Shown here: piece by piece, positions 36,456 to 44,679 of the stretch
Layout: every line of letters begins with the position of its first letter
Numbering within the stretch: position 1 is the stretch's first letter
Assembly: GCA_023443225.1 (NCBI GenBank)
Contig: JAEZVF010000024.1
Coordinates: 32,414 to 96,413, forward strand
DNA: 64,000 nucleotides
DNA from: Bacillota bacterium
GTDB taxonomy: Bacteria; Bacillota; Clostridia; Lachnospirales; Lachnospiraceae
Reading direction: 5' to 3'
The notes under the pieces: generated by a model
Database searches by the model: none
The model's input: only the letters and a program-made list of their open reading frames with translations
What the model was told of the DNA's origin: nothing
Position numbers and translations under genes: made by a program

Positions 36456-38141
36456 CTATTCAACATCTTCGGTAACTACATCAGGGATATAGGCTGGATC
36501 CATATAAATCTCTTCCGTACCTGTTAAGCCACTGATAATTTCAATATATTTACCATCTGTAATACCTGTTTCTACCTTTACTTCCTTATATCCTACCGGA
36601 ACCATTCCAACTGCTTCCTTAACTGAAGGATCTGCAACATATACTACATCTCCACTCATCAATGCTGCACTTGGAATTGCCATAACGCCTTTTACCTCTT
36701 TTGTAATGATTTCAGCGTCCACATTCATACCTGGAAGTAGTTTTCCAACATCATCAATTCTAACGGTAACAGGATATTGTGTAACACCACTGGTAGATTC
36801 GCTTAATAGACTGAGATTGGTAATTACACCTTTAAATTCAACATCTTTCAGTGCATCACAGGTCACCTTTACTTCTTGACCCTTTTTCAGATTTAAAATA
36901 TCCAATTCATCAACTTTCATCTTAAATTTTAGGGCAGATAAATCATAAATAATACACAAACTTCCTTTGCTATTCATATTTATTACGTCACCTGCAAGTC
37001 TGTTTTTGCTGATAATCTGGCCAGATATTGGTGCAGTAATATTATAATCCACCTTATTATCTACTTGATTCTGCAAAGAGTCTTTTGCGTCCTGTATAGA
37101 ATCCTTTGCAGATTCCATTGCAAATTCTGCATTGTCTAATGCAACCTTGGCGGATTTTTGTGCCTGTGAATAAGCATCCAGTTGATTATCAACAGAATCT
37201 CCAGTTAAGGTTAAAATGGTATCGCCTTTATTTAACTTTGTTCCTTTTTTAACAATAGTAGCTACTTCACCATTTCGATCTGAAGTTATAATTGTATTTT
37301 CTAGTTCTTTAAATGTCCCCTCTGAACTACAGGAGAGCTTACCTATAGTAGCAGTTGCAGAAGCCGAAGCAGTAATTCCTCCAGGATTCTTTACCTTAAT
37401 GGTTACCATCTTTACAATTCTATTGCCGGACAAAGTTTCTGTTATATTGCTGACCTCAGTCACTTCACCTTTGATACTTTCTGTATTAGAAGTAATAAAT
37501 ACTTCAGCTGATTTACCAACTAAATTCCCACTCACCTCGTAAGAATTAAAGGGAACAGTCAGAAGCATATAGGTATTGTCATATATTTCAGCAATCTGAC
37601 TACCTTCCATAATCTTATCGCCTTCTTTTACAAGCAAATTCTTAACAACTCCAGCAGCTTTTGTGCTTACATTCGGAGTACCATATTTGGAAACAGCAGT
37701 ATTGTAATCCTGTTGTGCTTCATTATAATTATCTAACGCAACGGCATAATCGCTTTTCGCTTTTTCATAACTTTTCTCTGCTCTTGTAACAGCTGTTTCA
37801 TTATTACCAATGACATCGTCAATATCCTTGGTAGTAATCTGATAAAGGATATCACCCTCTTCAACATGATCGCCTTCTTCAAAATCAGCTGTTAAAATCT
37901 CTCCTTCAACAAGAGTTGATACTTCATATGTATTTAAAGGTTCTATAACTCCATTAGAAGATAAAATGGAGGTAATATCCCTGGTTTCTACTTTAACTGA
38001 TTGTATGGAAGCATCTAGGTTGTTCTTTGAACCACTAAAACTGCTTTTTATCTTTAAAATCAGTATTAATACTACGACTACTACAACAAATATAGTTAAC
38101 TTCTTACGTTTTATGTTTTTAAACCTCTGAATTATTTTCAT
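36456..38141 (-). CDS. MacA/HlyD-type efflux adaptor
   Basis: A 561-residue membrane-anchored adaptor. A transmembrane helix is at about 16-36. The lipoyl-type half-motifs flank a coiled-coil hairpin: VEEGDILYQITTKD, then AEKSYEKAKSDYAVALDNY. A second lipoyl-type region (LNKGDTILTLTGD) and another helical segment (SAKVALDNAEF) follow at about 295-380. The beta-barrel stretch contains LPGMNVDAEI. In Gram-positive bacteria such adaptors act with MacB-like permeases to export peptides, lipids or drugs. The double lipoyl/coiled-coil architecture is longer than usual (about 350-400 residues). First in the operon with the ATPase and both permeases. Confidence 0.88.
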   Translation of the reverse strand: MKIIQRFKNIKRKKLTIFVVVVVVLILILKIKSSFSGSKNNLDASIQSVKVETRDITSILSSNGVIEPLNTYEVSTLVEGEILTADFEEGDHVEEGDILYQITTKDIDDVIGNNETAVTRAEKSYEKAKSDYAVALDNYNEAQQDYNTAVSKYGTPNVSTKAAGVVKNLLVKEGDKIMEGSQIAEIYDNTYMLLTVPFNSYEVSGNLVGKSAEVFITSNTESIKGEVTEVSNITETLSGNRIVKMVTIKVKNPGGITASASATATIGKLSCSSEGTFKELENTIITSDRNGEVATIVKKGTKLNKGDTILTLTGDSVDNQLDAYSQAQKSAKVALDNAEFAMESAKDSIQDAKDSLQNQVDNKVDYNITAPISGQIISKNRLAGDVINMNSKGSLCIIYDLSALKFKMKVDELDILNLKKGQEVKVTCDALKDVEFKGVITNLSLLSESTSGVTQYPVTVRIDDVGKLLPGMNVDAEIITKEVKGVMAIPSAALMSGDVVYVADPSVKEAVGMVPVGYKEVKVETGITDGKYIEIISGLTGTEEIYMDPAYIPDVVTEDVE

Positions 38142-38224
38142 ATTAATTATCCTTCCTTTTTTGTTTATATCTTCAGTACACTGATTTGATGCAGTGACAC
38201 ATAGGAATGTTCATTTCCTCCCAG

Positions 38225-38797
38225 TTATTTCACATTAACAATACATTTTACCTCTTTCCCCCTGACTTTCCCATATATAATAACATTTCCTTTTGATACA
38301 GCAGTCACTTTTCCATATCGGCTTACGACTGCAATTGAAGTATCGTTGCTTTTCCAACGAACGCCAAACCAAACCCCCTTAATTTTTAATTTTACACTTT
38401 TACCAATTTTTAAATTTAAGCTTTCTTTATTAATTTTAATAACCCTTACACGGCATTTTAATACTTTACCGTCAACTTTTGCTCGTATTATGGTGGTACC
38501 ACTGCGGTAAGCAGTTACATTTCCAAATAGATCGACATCGGCCACCTTAATATCAGTAGAAGAAAAGCTTACTTTTTTATTTATTCCCATTACATATAGC
38601 TTAAACACTTCACCCTTTGACAAAACAATATCTTCTTCATTCAACCTTTGCCAAAATGGATTAAAAAAATCATTTCTATAATACATGGATGTATGTGGTA
38701 TTATGAAATACCATACTAAGGCAAATAATGTAACATAATATACTAGGGATATGGCTCCACGAAAACGAAACAAATGAGATATCGATTTTTTAACCAA
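38225..38797 (-). CDS. Membrane-anchored protein with two Ig-like (BIG2) repeats
   Basis: A 190-residue protein. One membrane helix is at about 16-33 (ISLVYYVTLFALVWYFIIP). Two BIG2-like repeats follow: about 60-120 (VADVDLFGNVTAYRSGTTII) and 125-190 (SIAVVSRYGKVTAVSKGNVI). The start is a TTG, because no nearer ATG precedes the membrane helix; confidence in the start is low. It lies 84 bases upstream of the adaptor gene and may belong to the same operon, as an external partner of the exporter (inference). Confidence 0.75.
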   Translation of the reverse strand: MVKKSISHLFRFRGAISLVYYVTLFALVWYFIIPHTSMYYRNDFFNPFWQRLNEEDIVLSKGEVFKLYVMGINKKVSFSSTDIKVADVDLFGNVTAYRSGTTIIRAKVDGKVLKCRVRVIKINKESLNLKIGKSVKLKIKGVWFGVRWKSNDTSIAVVSRYGKVTAVSKGNVIIYGKVRGKEVKCIVNVK

Positions 38798-39010
38798 TCC
38801 TTATCGTCCTTTACCATATTTTGCTACATTGTATTTGTAATATAGTTGTCTCTATGCATTATACTCTAAATTATTTCCTTCAGCAAAATCATCTTTTATT
38901 GATAGGTCGAACCCGATTACTATTCTAACATAAATTACCACGAGAATATATTAATTTTTTCCATAAATTATTAAATTTTTTATAAAGAAAGAGCAATCTT
39001 TTAATAAAGA

Positions 39011-39067
39011 ACTCGAAGCATATGCGACAGATTCATCCAATAATCTATCACGGCATATGCTCCGAGT
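39011..39067 (-). terminator. Long hairpin after the TraB/GumN gene
   Basis: Outer arms ACTCGAAGCATATGC and GCATATGCTCCGAGT (one mismatch) extend inward through GACAGATT/AATCTATC to an 8-base loop, about 22 pairs in all. It lies 22 bases beyond the stop at 39090 and is followed by TTCTTTATT on the minus strand. Confidence 0.7.
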
Positions 39068-39089
39068 ATTAATCCCTTAAATAATACTA

Positions 39090-40574
39090 CTAATTGATTT
39101 GATTTATTTCATAACCTTTCTCTTCTAATATATCCAAAACACTATAATTACTTAGATAATGTAGAGAACCAACAACAACAAAGTAAGTATTTTTGCCTTC
39201 TTCTTTCAGTAAAGCATCAATATAATCGGCCATTCCTCTATCCCGGTTGGTCAATAATGCCATGTAGTATTCGGAAAGTAATTCTTCAACATTTTCATAT
39301 TTATTTTCTTTAAAGGTATCACCAAGAACCTCATTATCTACATTATATGCATTCTTAAAAGAATCAATATCACCATCTTGCCAAGCCGATAACCAGCGTT
39401 TCAGTAAAGTATCTGACTTATCAGTTACCTTAGTTCCATTTAATGTCTCGTTTAAGTTATCCATGCTGCTGTTAAGAAGATACTCCTGCAATTCACCGGA
39501 AAATCCATCAAACATCTTGCCTTGCATTTCATAACCCTCAATTTCTTGAATAGGTTTACCCCCAATGATAGCGTCTGTCATAAAGCTATTATCAATTCCA
39601 AGAGCAGTTGCCGTTGCTGCTTCCTTATCAAGGGAATCTGCAGCTGCCATAGTTGTAAAGAAATTAGATAAATACCATGCTTTTAAGGGAGAAACCATAG
39701 ACTCTGGAATACCGTATTTTGCTGCAAGATTTACTGCTCTTTCATAAGACTCTGGAGAAACATGGTCTTTTAGCGTAGTCCCATCCGAATAATATACAAA
39801 AGAGGTAAATGCAGCCAATCCTTCCTGATCATTCAAATTCACTTCTACAACAAGGGCATCCGATTGCTCATAAGCTGTAAGCATGTCCTCGCTAAATGGA
39901 TAAAGACTATAATCTGCCACGTGAATAGATCCAAGTAAATAGATCGTATTCTCATTTTTTGTTATCTTCCATAAAAATCCTTTGCTGGCCGCATCTAATT
40001 TATCATAGACATAGGTTACCAGTCGTGTAGCAAATACACAGGCCTGTTCCGTAGTACACTTTTCTGTCAGTCCGCGTTCTCCATTTTTTCCAATAAATAT
40101 ACCATTTTCTTTCATAAAGGATTCAATACCAAAGGTATCATTCAGTTCGATATCCTTTGTATAAGTATGATTGGATAAAACCGTATAAAATGTATTTAGT
40201 ACTTCTTGTACGGTCATATTATCCTTTACTTCAATAGCAGAACCTGTTACTACTGTTACACCTTCTGCTTTACTTATCTTTTCACTAAATCCAGAGACTA
40301 ACTGATTCATTTGTTCTTTTGTAATCGGAGCAGTTAAGGTGTTTTCATACCAGGATAATGGATAGATATTAAATCTATCACCCATTACTAAATCCTTGGT
40401 TGCCCATTCACTAAATATTGGCACATTACTATCTTCTGCTTCGGCTTTTAATTTCTCTGTTTCTTTTTCCGAATAATTTTTATCCTTTTTCGCTGCGCTC
40501 ACACTTATAGATGGTATCATGGTAAGGCATACAACAAACATTAGTACTAATGCAAGGATTCTTTTTTTTATCAT
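39090..40574 (-). CDS. Secreted TraB/GumN-family protein
   Basis: A 494-residue exported protein. The signal peptide (about 1-27) ends SISVSAA. The C-terminal 300 residues are the TraB/GumN fold, with GFLWKITKNENTIYLLGSIH at its start and a second conserved histidine in VVVGSLHYLSNYSV near the end. These motifs match the Tiki-like putative metalloprotease group. The N-terminal 190 residues form a domain I do not recognise. The gene has a near-consensus promoter with repeats (40669-40720). AAAGGA precedes the ATG. Confidence 0.85.
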   Translation of the reverse strand: MIKKRILALVLMFVVCLTMIPSISVSAAKKDKNYSEKETEKLKAEAEDSNVPIFSEWATKDLVMGDRFNIYPLSWYENTLTAPITKEQMNQLVSGFSEKISKAEGVTVVTGSAIEVKDNMTVQEVLNTFYTVLSNHTYTKDIELNDTFGIESFMKENGIFIGKNGERGLTEKCTTEQACVFATRLVTYVYDKLDAASKGFLWKITKNENTIYLLGSIHVADYSLYPFSEDMLTAYEQSDALVVEVNLNDQEGLAAFTSFVYYSDGTTLKDHVSPESYERAVNLAAKYGIPESMVSPLKAWYLSNFFTTMAAADSLDKEAATATALGIDNSFMTDAIIGGKPIQEIEGYEMQGKMFDGFSGELQEYLLNSSMDNLNETLNGTKVTDKSDTLLKRWLSAWQDGDIDSFKNAYNVDNEVLGDTFKENKYENVEELLSEYYMALLTNRDRGMADYIDALLKEEGKNTYFVVVGSLHYLSNYSVLDILEEKGYEINQIN

Positions 40575-40668
40575 GTTCCCTTGTCCTTTCTGACATTTGT
40601 TTTTTAATAGTTAAATTATACCTTGTCTGATAACAAATGCAAATAGATATTTATCACATACTTTAAAA

Positions 40669-40720
40669 GGTATAGTTTGCTTTACATTTAAAGTATAGTT
40701 TACTTTACATATAATGTCAA
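40669..40720 (-). promoter_or_regulatory. Consensus promoter with two direct repeats before the TraB/GumN gene
   Basis: On the minus strand TTGACA (40715-40720), 17-bp spacer, TATACT (40692-40697). The promoter contains a 19-base sequence (ATGTAAAGTAAACTATACT, 40692-40710) that recurs 23 bases downstream at 40669-40687 with two changes. The first copy covers the spacer and -10. This is a typical tandem operator layout, but I know no regulator for it. Confidence 0.75.
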
Positions 40721-40740
40721 GCATCTTTTACATATTAACT

Positions 40741-41325
40741 TTATTCGTCTTTCTGTATTGGTTTGATACGATTGGCTTCTTCTGGATTATTTCGGCTCCA
40801 ACTATCTTTTAAGGATTTGATCCATTTAAACTCTGTTGCCCATGCGCTTCCGTCTGGTTTTACATATACCGCAACATCCAATGACGATAAATAAGTAAAC
40901 GGATCTCCATTTACGATTGGCGTTTCCAATTGCTTTACTACTCCCGTATAGGGATCAACATACTGTACTAACAAACTAATGTAGGAGTACCACCCATGAC
41001 TACTATCATCTACAGAAGTTCTTCTCCATCCACTTGTAACAATCTTATTAATGATATATCCTTGACAAATGCGAGCACCATCCATGAGATTCTTTCTTTT
41101 AAGCCAAATCTTAAGTGCTCTTATTGCAAAGAACAAATATACAAGGCCTAGCACAATGTATATAAGACCTAACACAATGAAATTAGGCTTTTCACTTGGA
41201 TTATTTGATTCGGCGAAAGACCCGATAAAAGCTAGCACCGATATAATTAGTATTGTAATAGTAAGCGTCTTATTGTAAGTGGTCCATGTTTCTTCATTAT
41301 ACCTAAAATGTATCCGAATCAACAA
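40741..41325 (-). CDS. Membrane protein of unknown family (DUF3592-like topology)
   Basis: A protein of about 194 residues. Two membrane helices at the N-terminus (about 22-40 and 55-75) precede a soluble domain with a VAVYVKPDGSAWATEF strand. I do not recognise a function. The TTG at 41325 follows AAAGGAGGG with 6-base spacing. The longer frame would start inside the ribosome binding site, so I use the shorter one. It ends just before the TraB/GumN promoter, and co-regulation is possible but not shown. Confidence 0.6.
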   Translation of the reverse strand: MLIRIHFRYNEETWTTYNKTLTITILIISVLAFIGSFAESNNPSEKPNFIVLGLIYIVLGLVYLFFAIRALKIWLKRKNLMDGARICQGYIINKIVTSGWRRTSVDDSSHGWYSYISLLVQYVDPYTGVVKQLETPIVNGDPFTYLSSLDVAVYVKPDGSAWATEFKWIKSLKDSWSRNNPEEANRIKPIQKDE

Positions 41326-41469
41326 AATAAGCCCTCCTTTATGAAGATAGTATGGATTGTAGCATATTAAAAAAAGTAACATCTATTTTTACATTATAAA
41401 CCAATTGTTTTTTTAATTCAACAGTGAGGTCTCACATTCTAAAAGCCGGTTCGATATTGTATCATTCCA

Positions 41470-41512
41470 TGTGATTCTGTCACAGAACAAACGGTATTAT
41501 TATTGCTATACT
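41470..41512 (+). promoter_or_regulatory. Activator-type promoter of the TrxR-like/4Fe-4S pair
   Basis: TGTGA-TTCTG-TCACA at 41470-41484 is centred 30 bases upstream of TATACT (41507-41512), which has an extended -10 (TGC). There is no clear -35. The predicted start is near 41519, placing the palindrome at about -42. The layout matches the promoter at 4095-4138 and the one at 43490-43530. Confidence 0.6.
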
Positions 41513-41544
41513 CTATACAGTTCAAGAGAAAGGTGGAATTAATT

Positions 41545-42444
41545 ATGTCAAATGTAATTATTATTGGAAATGGTCCTGCAGGTATTTCGACTGCACTATA
41601 TACAACAAGGGCCGGTATCAACACCAAGATTATTGGTAAGGATCATGGTGCTTTAGGTAAAGCCTCTGAGATTGAAAATTATTATGGTTTCAGTAAACCT
41701 ATATCGGGAATGGATCTGATTTCAGAAGGTATAGAAGGTGCGCGAAGACTTGGTGCAGAAATCGTATCAGACGAAGTTTTAGGAATCACTTATGGTAATA
41801 AATTAACTGTTATCACTAAGGGTGGAGAGTATGAAGCTGACAGTGTTGTCCTTGCTACTGGAACTTCCAGAACGGCTCCGAAAATCAAAGGTTTACAGGA
41901 ATATGAAGGTCATGGGGTTAGCTACTGTGCTGTATGTGATGCTTTCTTTTACAGAGGTAAAGATGTAGTTGTTTTTGGCAATGGAAATTATGCATTACAC
42001 GAGGCTATGGAATTACTTCCTACTTCAAACTCTGTTACGATTCTTACCAATGGAAAAGACCCTGATTTTAAAGTTCCCGAAAAAATTAAGGTTAATACCA
42101 ATATCATTGATTCAATTAGTGGCAATGATGTAGTCGAAGAAGTTCATTTCCAAAATGGAGAGATAATTAATTTCTCTGGCATTTTTGTAGCAATTGGCGT
42201 TGCTGGAAGTACAGATTTGGCAAAAAAAATTGGTGCAGAAACACAAAACAACAAAATAGTAGTAGATGAAAACATGTCAACTAACATACCTGGTCTTTAT
42301 GCTGCCGGAGACTGCACCGGTGGATTATTGCAGATATCGAAAGCAGTATACGAAGGAGCAAAAGCAGGTACAGAAATTATAAAGTATTTAAGAAACAATA
42401 GGCAAAATGCATCTAAAAAATTATATGAGGTGAAATATGCGTAA
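41545..42444 (+). CDS. Thioredoxin reductase-like flavoprotein, probably not NADPH-dependent
   Basis: A 299-residue FAD protein of the TrxR fold. FAD motif IIGNGPAGIS is at the N-terminus; the redox pair is C128-A-V-C131 (SYCAVCDAFF); the C-terminal FAD motif is YAAGDCTGG. The second nucleotide motif is degenerate (FGNGNYALHEA) and the HRR motif for NADPH phosphate is absent. This resembles ferredoxin-dependent TrxR-like enzymes of clostridia. It overlaps the membrane 4Fe-4S gene by 8 bases. The ATG at 41545 follows AAAGGTGG. A thioredoxin gene was not seen nearby. Confidence 0.85.
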   Translation: MSNVIIIGNGPAGISTALYTTRAGINTKIIGKDHGALGKASEIENYYGFSKPISGMDLISEGIEGARRLGAEIVSDEVLGITYGNKLTVITKGGEYEADSVVLATGTSRTAPKIKGLQEYEGHGVSYCAVCDAFFYRGKDVVVFGNGNYALHEAMELLPTSNSVTILTNGKDPDFKVPEKIKVNTNIIDSISGNDVVEEVHFQNGEIINFSGIFVAIGVAGSTDLAKKIGAETQNNKIVVDENMSTNIPGLYAAGDCTGGLLQISKAVYEGAKAGTEIIKYLRNNRQNASKKLYEVKYA

Positions 42445-42994
42445 TCATAAATATTTGTTTTTAATTACAATCTCTTTCTTTCTATTGGGTTTTGTAAATA
42501 TACACTTTTCATTATTAGGTATAGTCTGCATGACATTACCAATTATATTATTAATAAAAAACCGAAAGAAAACTTGGTGCCAAGGTTATTGTCCTAGAGC
42601 AAGTTTATATACCACTTGTGGAAAGGCAAAAAAATGGTCAGGTCTAAAAACGCCACATTTCTTTATGAAAGGAAAAATGAAATGGGTCATGCTAGCTTAT
42701 TTTGGTGTCAGTCTTACTTTTATACTAATGACCACACTTGCCGTAGCAAGAGGCATGAGATTACCAATGGAACATCTGCGCTTTCTAATACTCATACCCC
42801 TTCCATTTGAAATGCCCCAGTTATTTGATATATTGAATATAGCACCTTGGGTGACGCATCTGTCATATCGCTTTTATTCAATGATGATGACCACTACCTT
42901 TCTTGGATTGATTCTTGCATTGGTTTATAAACCCAGAACATGGTGTACAATCTGTCCAATTTCAACTGTATCAGATGTAATATTAAAAAAATAG
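42437..42994 (+). CDS. Membrane 4Fe-4S binding protein (NapH/CcoG-like)
   Basis: A 185-residue protein with about four membrane segments. It has two cysteine sets: WCQGYCPRASLYTTC at about residues 52-66 and WCTICPIST near the C-terminus. Such proteins carry [4Fe-4S] clusters at the membrane. It overlaps the flavoprotein gene by 8 bases, so the two are co-translated. The likely role is to pass electrons between a membrane donor and the TrxR-like protein. That is inference. Confidence 0.85.
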   Translation: MRNHKYLFLITISFFLLGFVNIHFSLLGIVCMTLPIILLIKNRKKTWCQGYCPRASLYTTCGKAKKWSGLKTPHFFMKGKMKWVMLAYFGVSLTFILMTTLAVARGMRLPMEHLRFLILIPLPFEMPQLFDILNIAPWVTHLSYRFYSMMMTTTFLGLILALVYKPRTWCTICPISTVSDVILKK

Positions 42995-43028
42995 CGAAGT
43001 AATCGTTGTTTGTATTTAGTTACACTCA

Positions 43029-43072
43029 AAAAACTCTGAATTCAAAATCAATGTTTTGAAATCAGAGTTTTT
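43029..43072. terminator. Bidirectional terminator after the 4Fe-4S gene and rhodanese
   Basis: A 19-base stem with one mismatch (43029-43047 with 43054-43072), with A/T runs at both ends. It lies between two converging genes. Confidence 0.85.
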
Positions 43073-43105
43073 AAATTTTTTAACGTTATTCATACTTGAT
43101 TATTT

Positions 43106-43426
43106 CTATTTTTTCATTGATCCTACATAGGAACCTATGCCGCCAGCAACATTAATAACATTGAAACCTTGTTTTGTAAGTACTTTTGTAGCTCTTCCAC
43201 TTCTTCCACCTGACTGACACATGATATAATATGCCTTATTTTTTACCAAATATTTCTCTGGGCTAGTTAACAAATTACCCATCGGTATGTTTTTTGCGGT
43301 CTTTAAGCTTCCACTTTTATATTCAAACGCTTCTCTTATGTCAATTAGTTCCACCTTACCAATAAGGTTGTCCATATCATTTATATTAATTACTTTACTA
43401 TCATCTCTCCTTAAAAAATTAACCAT
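43106..43426 (-). CDS. Rhodanese-domain protein
   Basis: A 106-residue single-domain rhodanese. It has LIDIREAFEYKSGSLKTAKN and the active-site cysteine C70 in IMCQSGGRSGR. Such proteins carry sulfane sulfur. The gene is convergent with the TrxR-like/4Fe-4S pair, and its promoter bears the same TGTGA-N5-TCACA palindrome as that pair. Sulfur or redox handling by one regulon is a reasonable inference. AGGAGG precedes the ATG. Confidence 0.93.
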   Translation of the reverse strand: MVNFLRRDDSKVININDMDNLIGKVELIDIREAFEYKSGSLKTAKNIPMGNLLTSPEKYLVKNKAYYIMCQSGGRSGRATKVLTKQGFNVINVAGGIGSYVGSMKK

Positions 43427-43489
43427 CTAATCTTCCTCCTAGGTTTTTCATTTTTATTAATTTTTATTTATTACTTACCTATGAGCATA

Positions 43490-43530
43490 ATTATAATGGA
43501 ATTTCTATTAATATCTGTGACCATATCACA
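43490..43530 (-). promoter_or_regulatory. Activator-type promoter of the rhodanese gene
   Basis: TGTGA-CCATA-TCACA at 43516-43530 is centred 28 bases upstream of a TATAAT (43490-43495 on the minus strand). No clear -35 is present. The predicted leader is about 57 bases. The third copy of the motif in the window. Confidence 0.55.
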
Positions 43531-43569
43531 TAATTTATCCTGTAACTTTCTTATGAAAAAGAAAAAATG

Positions 43570-43606
43570 AAGGCTAATACAAACTTTCAAATATTGTATT
43601 AGCCTT
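43570..43606 (-). terminator. Terminator of the YmaF-like gene
   Basis: Perfect 13-bp stem (43570-43582 with 43594-43606), followed on the minus strand by CATTTTTTC. It is 8 bases beyond the stop at 43614. Confidence 0.85.
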
Positions 43607-43613
43607 ACTTAAC

Positions 43614-43973
43614 TTATTTGTTGTCTTTGAAATTATCTATGAATGTTACAAAATTAAACCTATGATTGTGCCCTTCCTCATAGTCCGTTTCTGAATTTAA
43701 GAAGTGGACGTGATGATCTCCTACCGGTACGGCGCCAGATGTTCTTCCAATGAACTCATGTGTATGATGATGAAAAGCATCTGTTTGAAACCTTACTTCA
43801 TGAATATGATCATTTGATCCGATGGGTATCCCTTCATCTGAAATCGCGGCAAAGTTGTGATTATGCTGTTCTTCATAATTACTGGTCATATCCAAAGTAC
43901 CTTGTATCTCATGCACATGCTTAGATAGTGTTGGACATGGTTTATACACAAAATTAGTTTTAATATATTTCAT
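43614..43973 (-). CDS. YmaF-family histidine-rich protein
   Basis: A 119-residue small soluble protein. Six HxH-type clusters are spaced along it (HVHEI, HNHNF, HIHEV, HHHTHEF, HHVHF, HNHRF), the hallmark of the YmaF family. The family is often near spore or metal genes, and its function is unknown; metal binding is a reasonable guess. Its own terminator makes it monocistronic. Confidence 0.85.
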   Translation of the reverse strand: MKYIKTNFVYKPCPTLSKHVHEIQGTLDMTSNYEEQHNHNFAAISDEGIPIGSNDHIHEVRFQTDAFHHHTHEFIGRTSGAVPVGDHHVHFLNSETDYEEGHNHRFNFVTFIDNFKDNK

Positions 43974-44083
43974 ACGAATCCGCTCCTTATTTTATATTGG
44001 AAATAACAAAAGTACATCCAATAAGTATCTTATGTGAAATACCATATAAAGTGCAGATTATATAATTCTATGAAATAGTATGA

Positions 44084-44644
44084 CTAGAGCCTGTTATTCT
44101 CAAACCGTGCAAATGTTTGTAGACAGAATATGAGCCCGTTCAAACGGTCCTCTATATTACCTTCTTCAACAGTACAATCCATAGATGCCGCCATGTCACT
44201 TAATAACTGGTCATTAATATTTTCTTGATTACTCTTAAGAATAATTAACTTCTCTTCATAAGAATCTGCATCCAGAAAATCAAGCAAAATAGGATTCACT
44301 TCTTCTTTTATATTCTCATTCGATAACTCAACATCTTTTGATTTTTTCATGATCTCTGATATTTCTTTACGAATAAGATTATCTTCTGGTTCCGCTTCTA
44401 TTTCCTCATTCAGTATAATATGCTCAAAACGATACTTTTGTTGTACATCCGGATATTTTACCTTATCGACTTCACTAACAAACATAGAAAGTGGTCTTAC
44501 ATAAGTTCTGAAATCTCCATACAATGCCTGATATACAACCATTTTTTCTTGATTTTCCGAATGAATAGCTACTGTTATAATCTGATAAAGTCGGTTTTTA
44601 AAATGCTTATATATTTCACCAGGCTTTGGAATTCTATCATTCAT
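44084..44644 (-). CDS. DUF1653-containing protein
   Basis: A 186-residue cytoplasmic protein. Residues about 5-70 carry the DUF1653 core (PKPGEIYKHFKNRLYQI, VVYQALYG, YVRPLSMF). The second half is helical, acidic and unassigned. It follows the pyrimidine phosphorylase gene by 35 bases and may be co-transcribed with it. Function unknown. Confidence 0.8.
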   Translation of the reverse strand: MNDRIPKPGEIYKHFKNRLYQIITVAIHSENQEKMVVYQALYGDFRTYVRPLSMFVSEVDKVKYPDVQQKYRFEHIILNEEIEAEPEDNLIRKEISEIMKKSKDVELSNENIKEEVNPILLDFLDADSYEEKLIILKSNQENINDQLLSDMAASMDCTVEEGNIEDRLNGLIFCLQTFARFENNRL

Positions 44645-44679
44645 CTGTTGTTCTCCTTACTATTTTGAATTTACATTAC

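Noticed and set aside
41470..41484. Rex operator reading of the TGTGA-N5-TCACA sites
   Set aside because: Rex sites place TGTGA and TCACA six bases apart with flanking T and A. The spacing here is five in all three sites.
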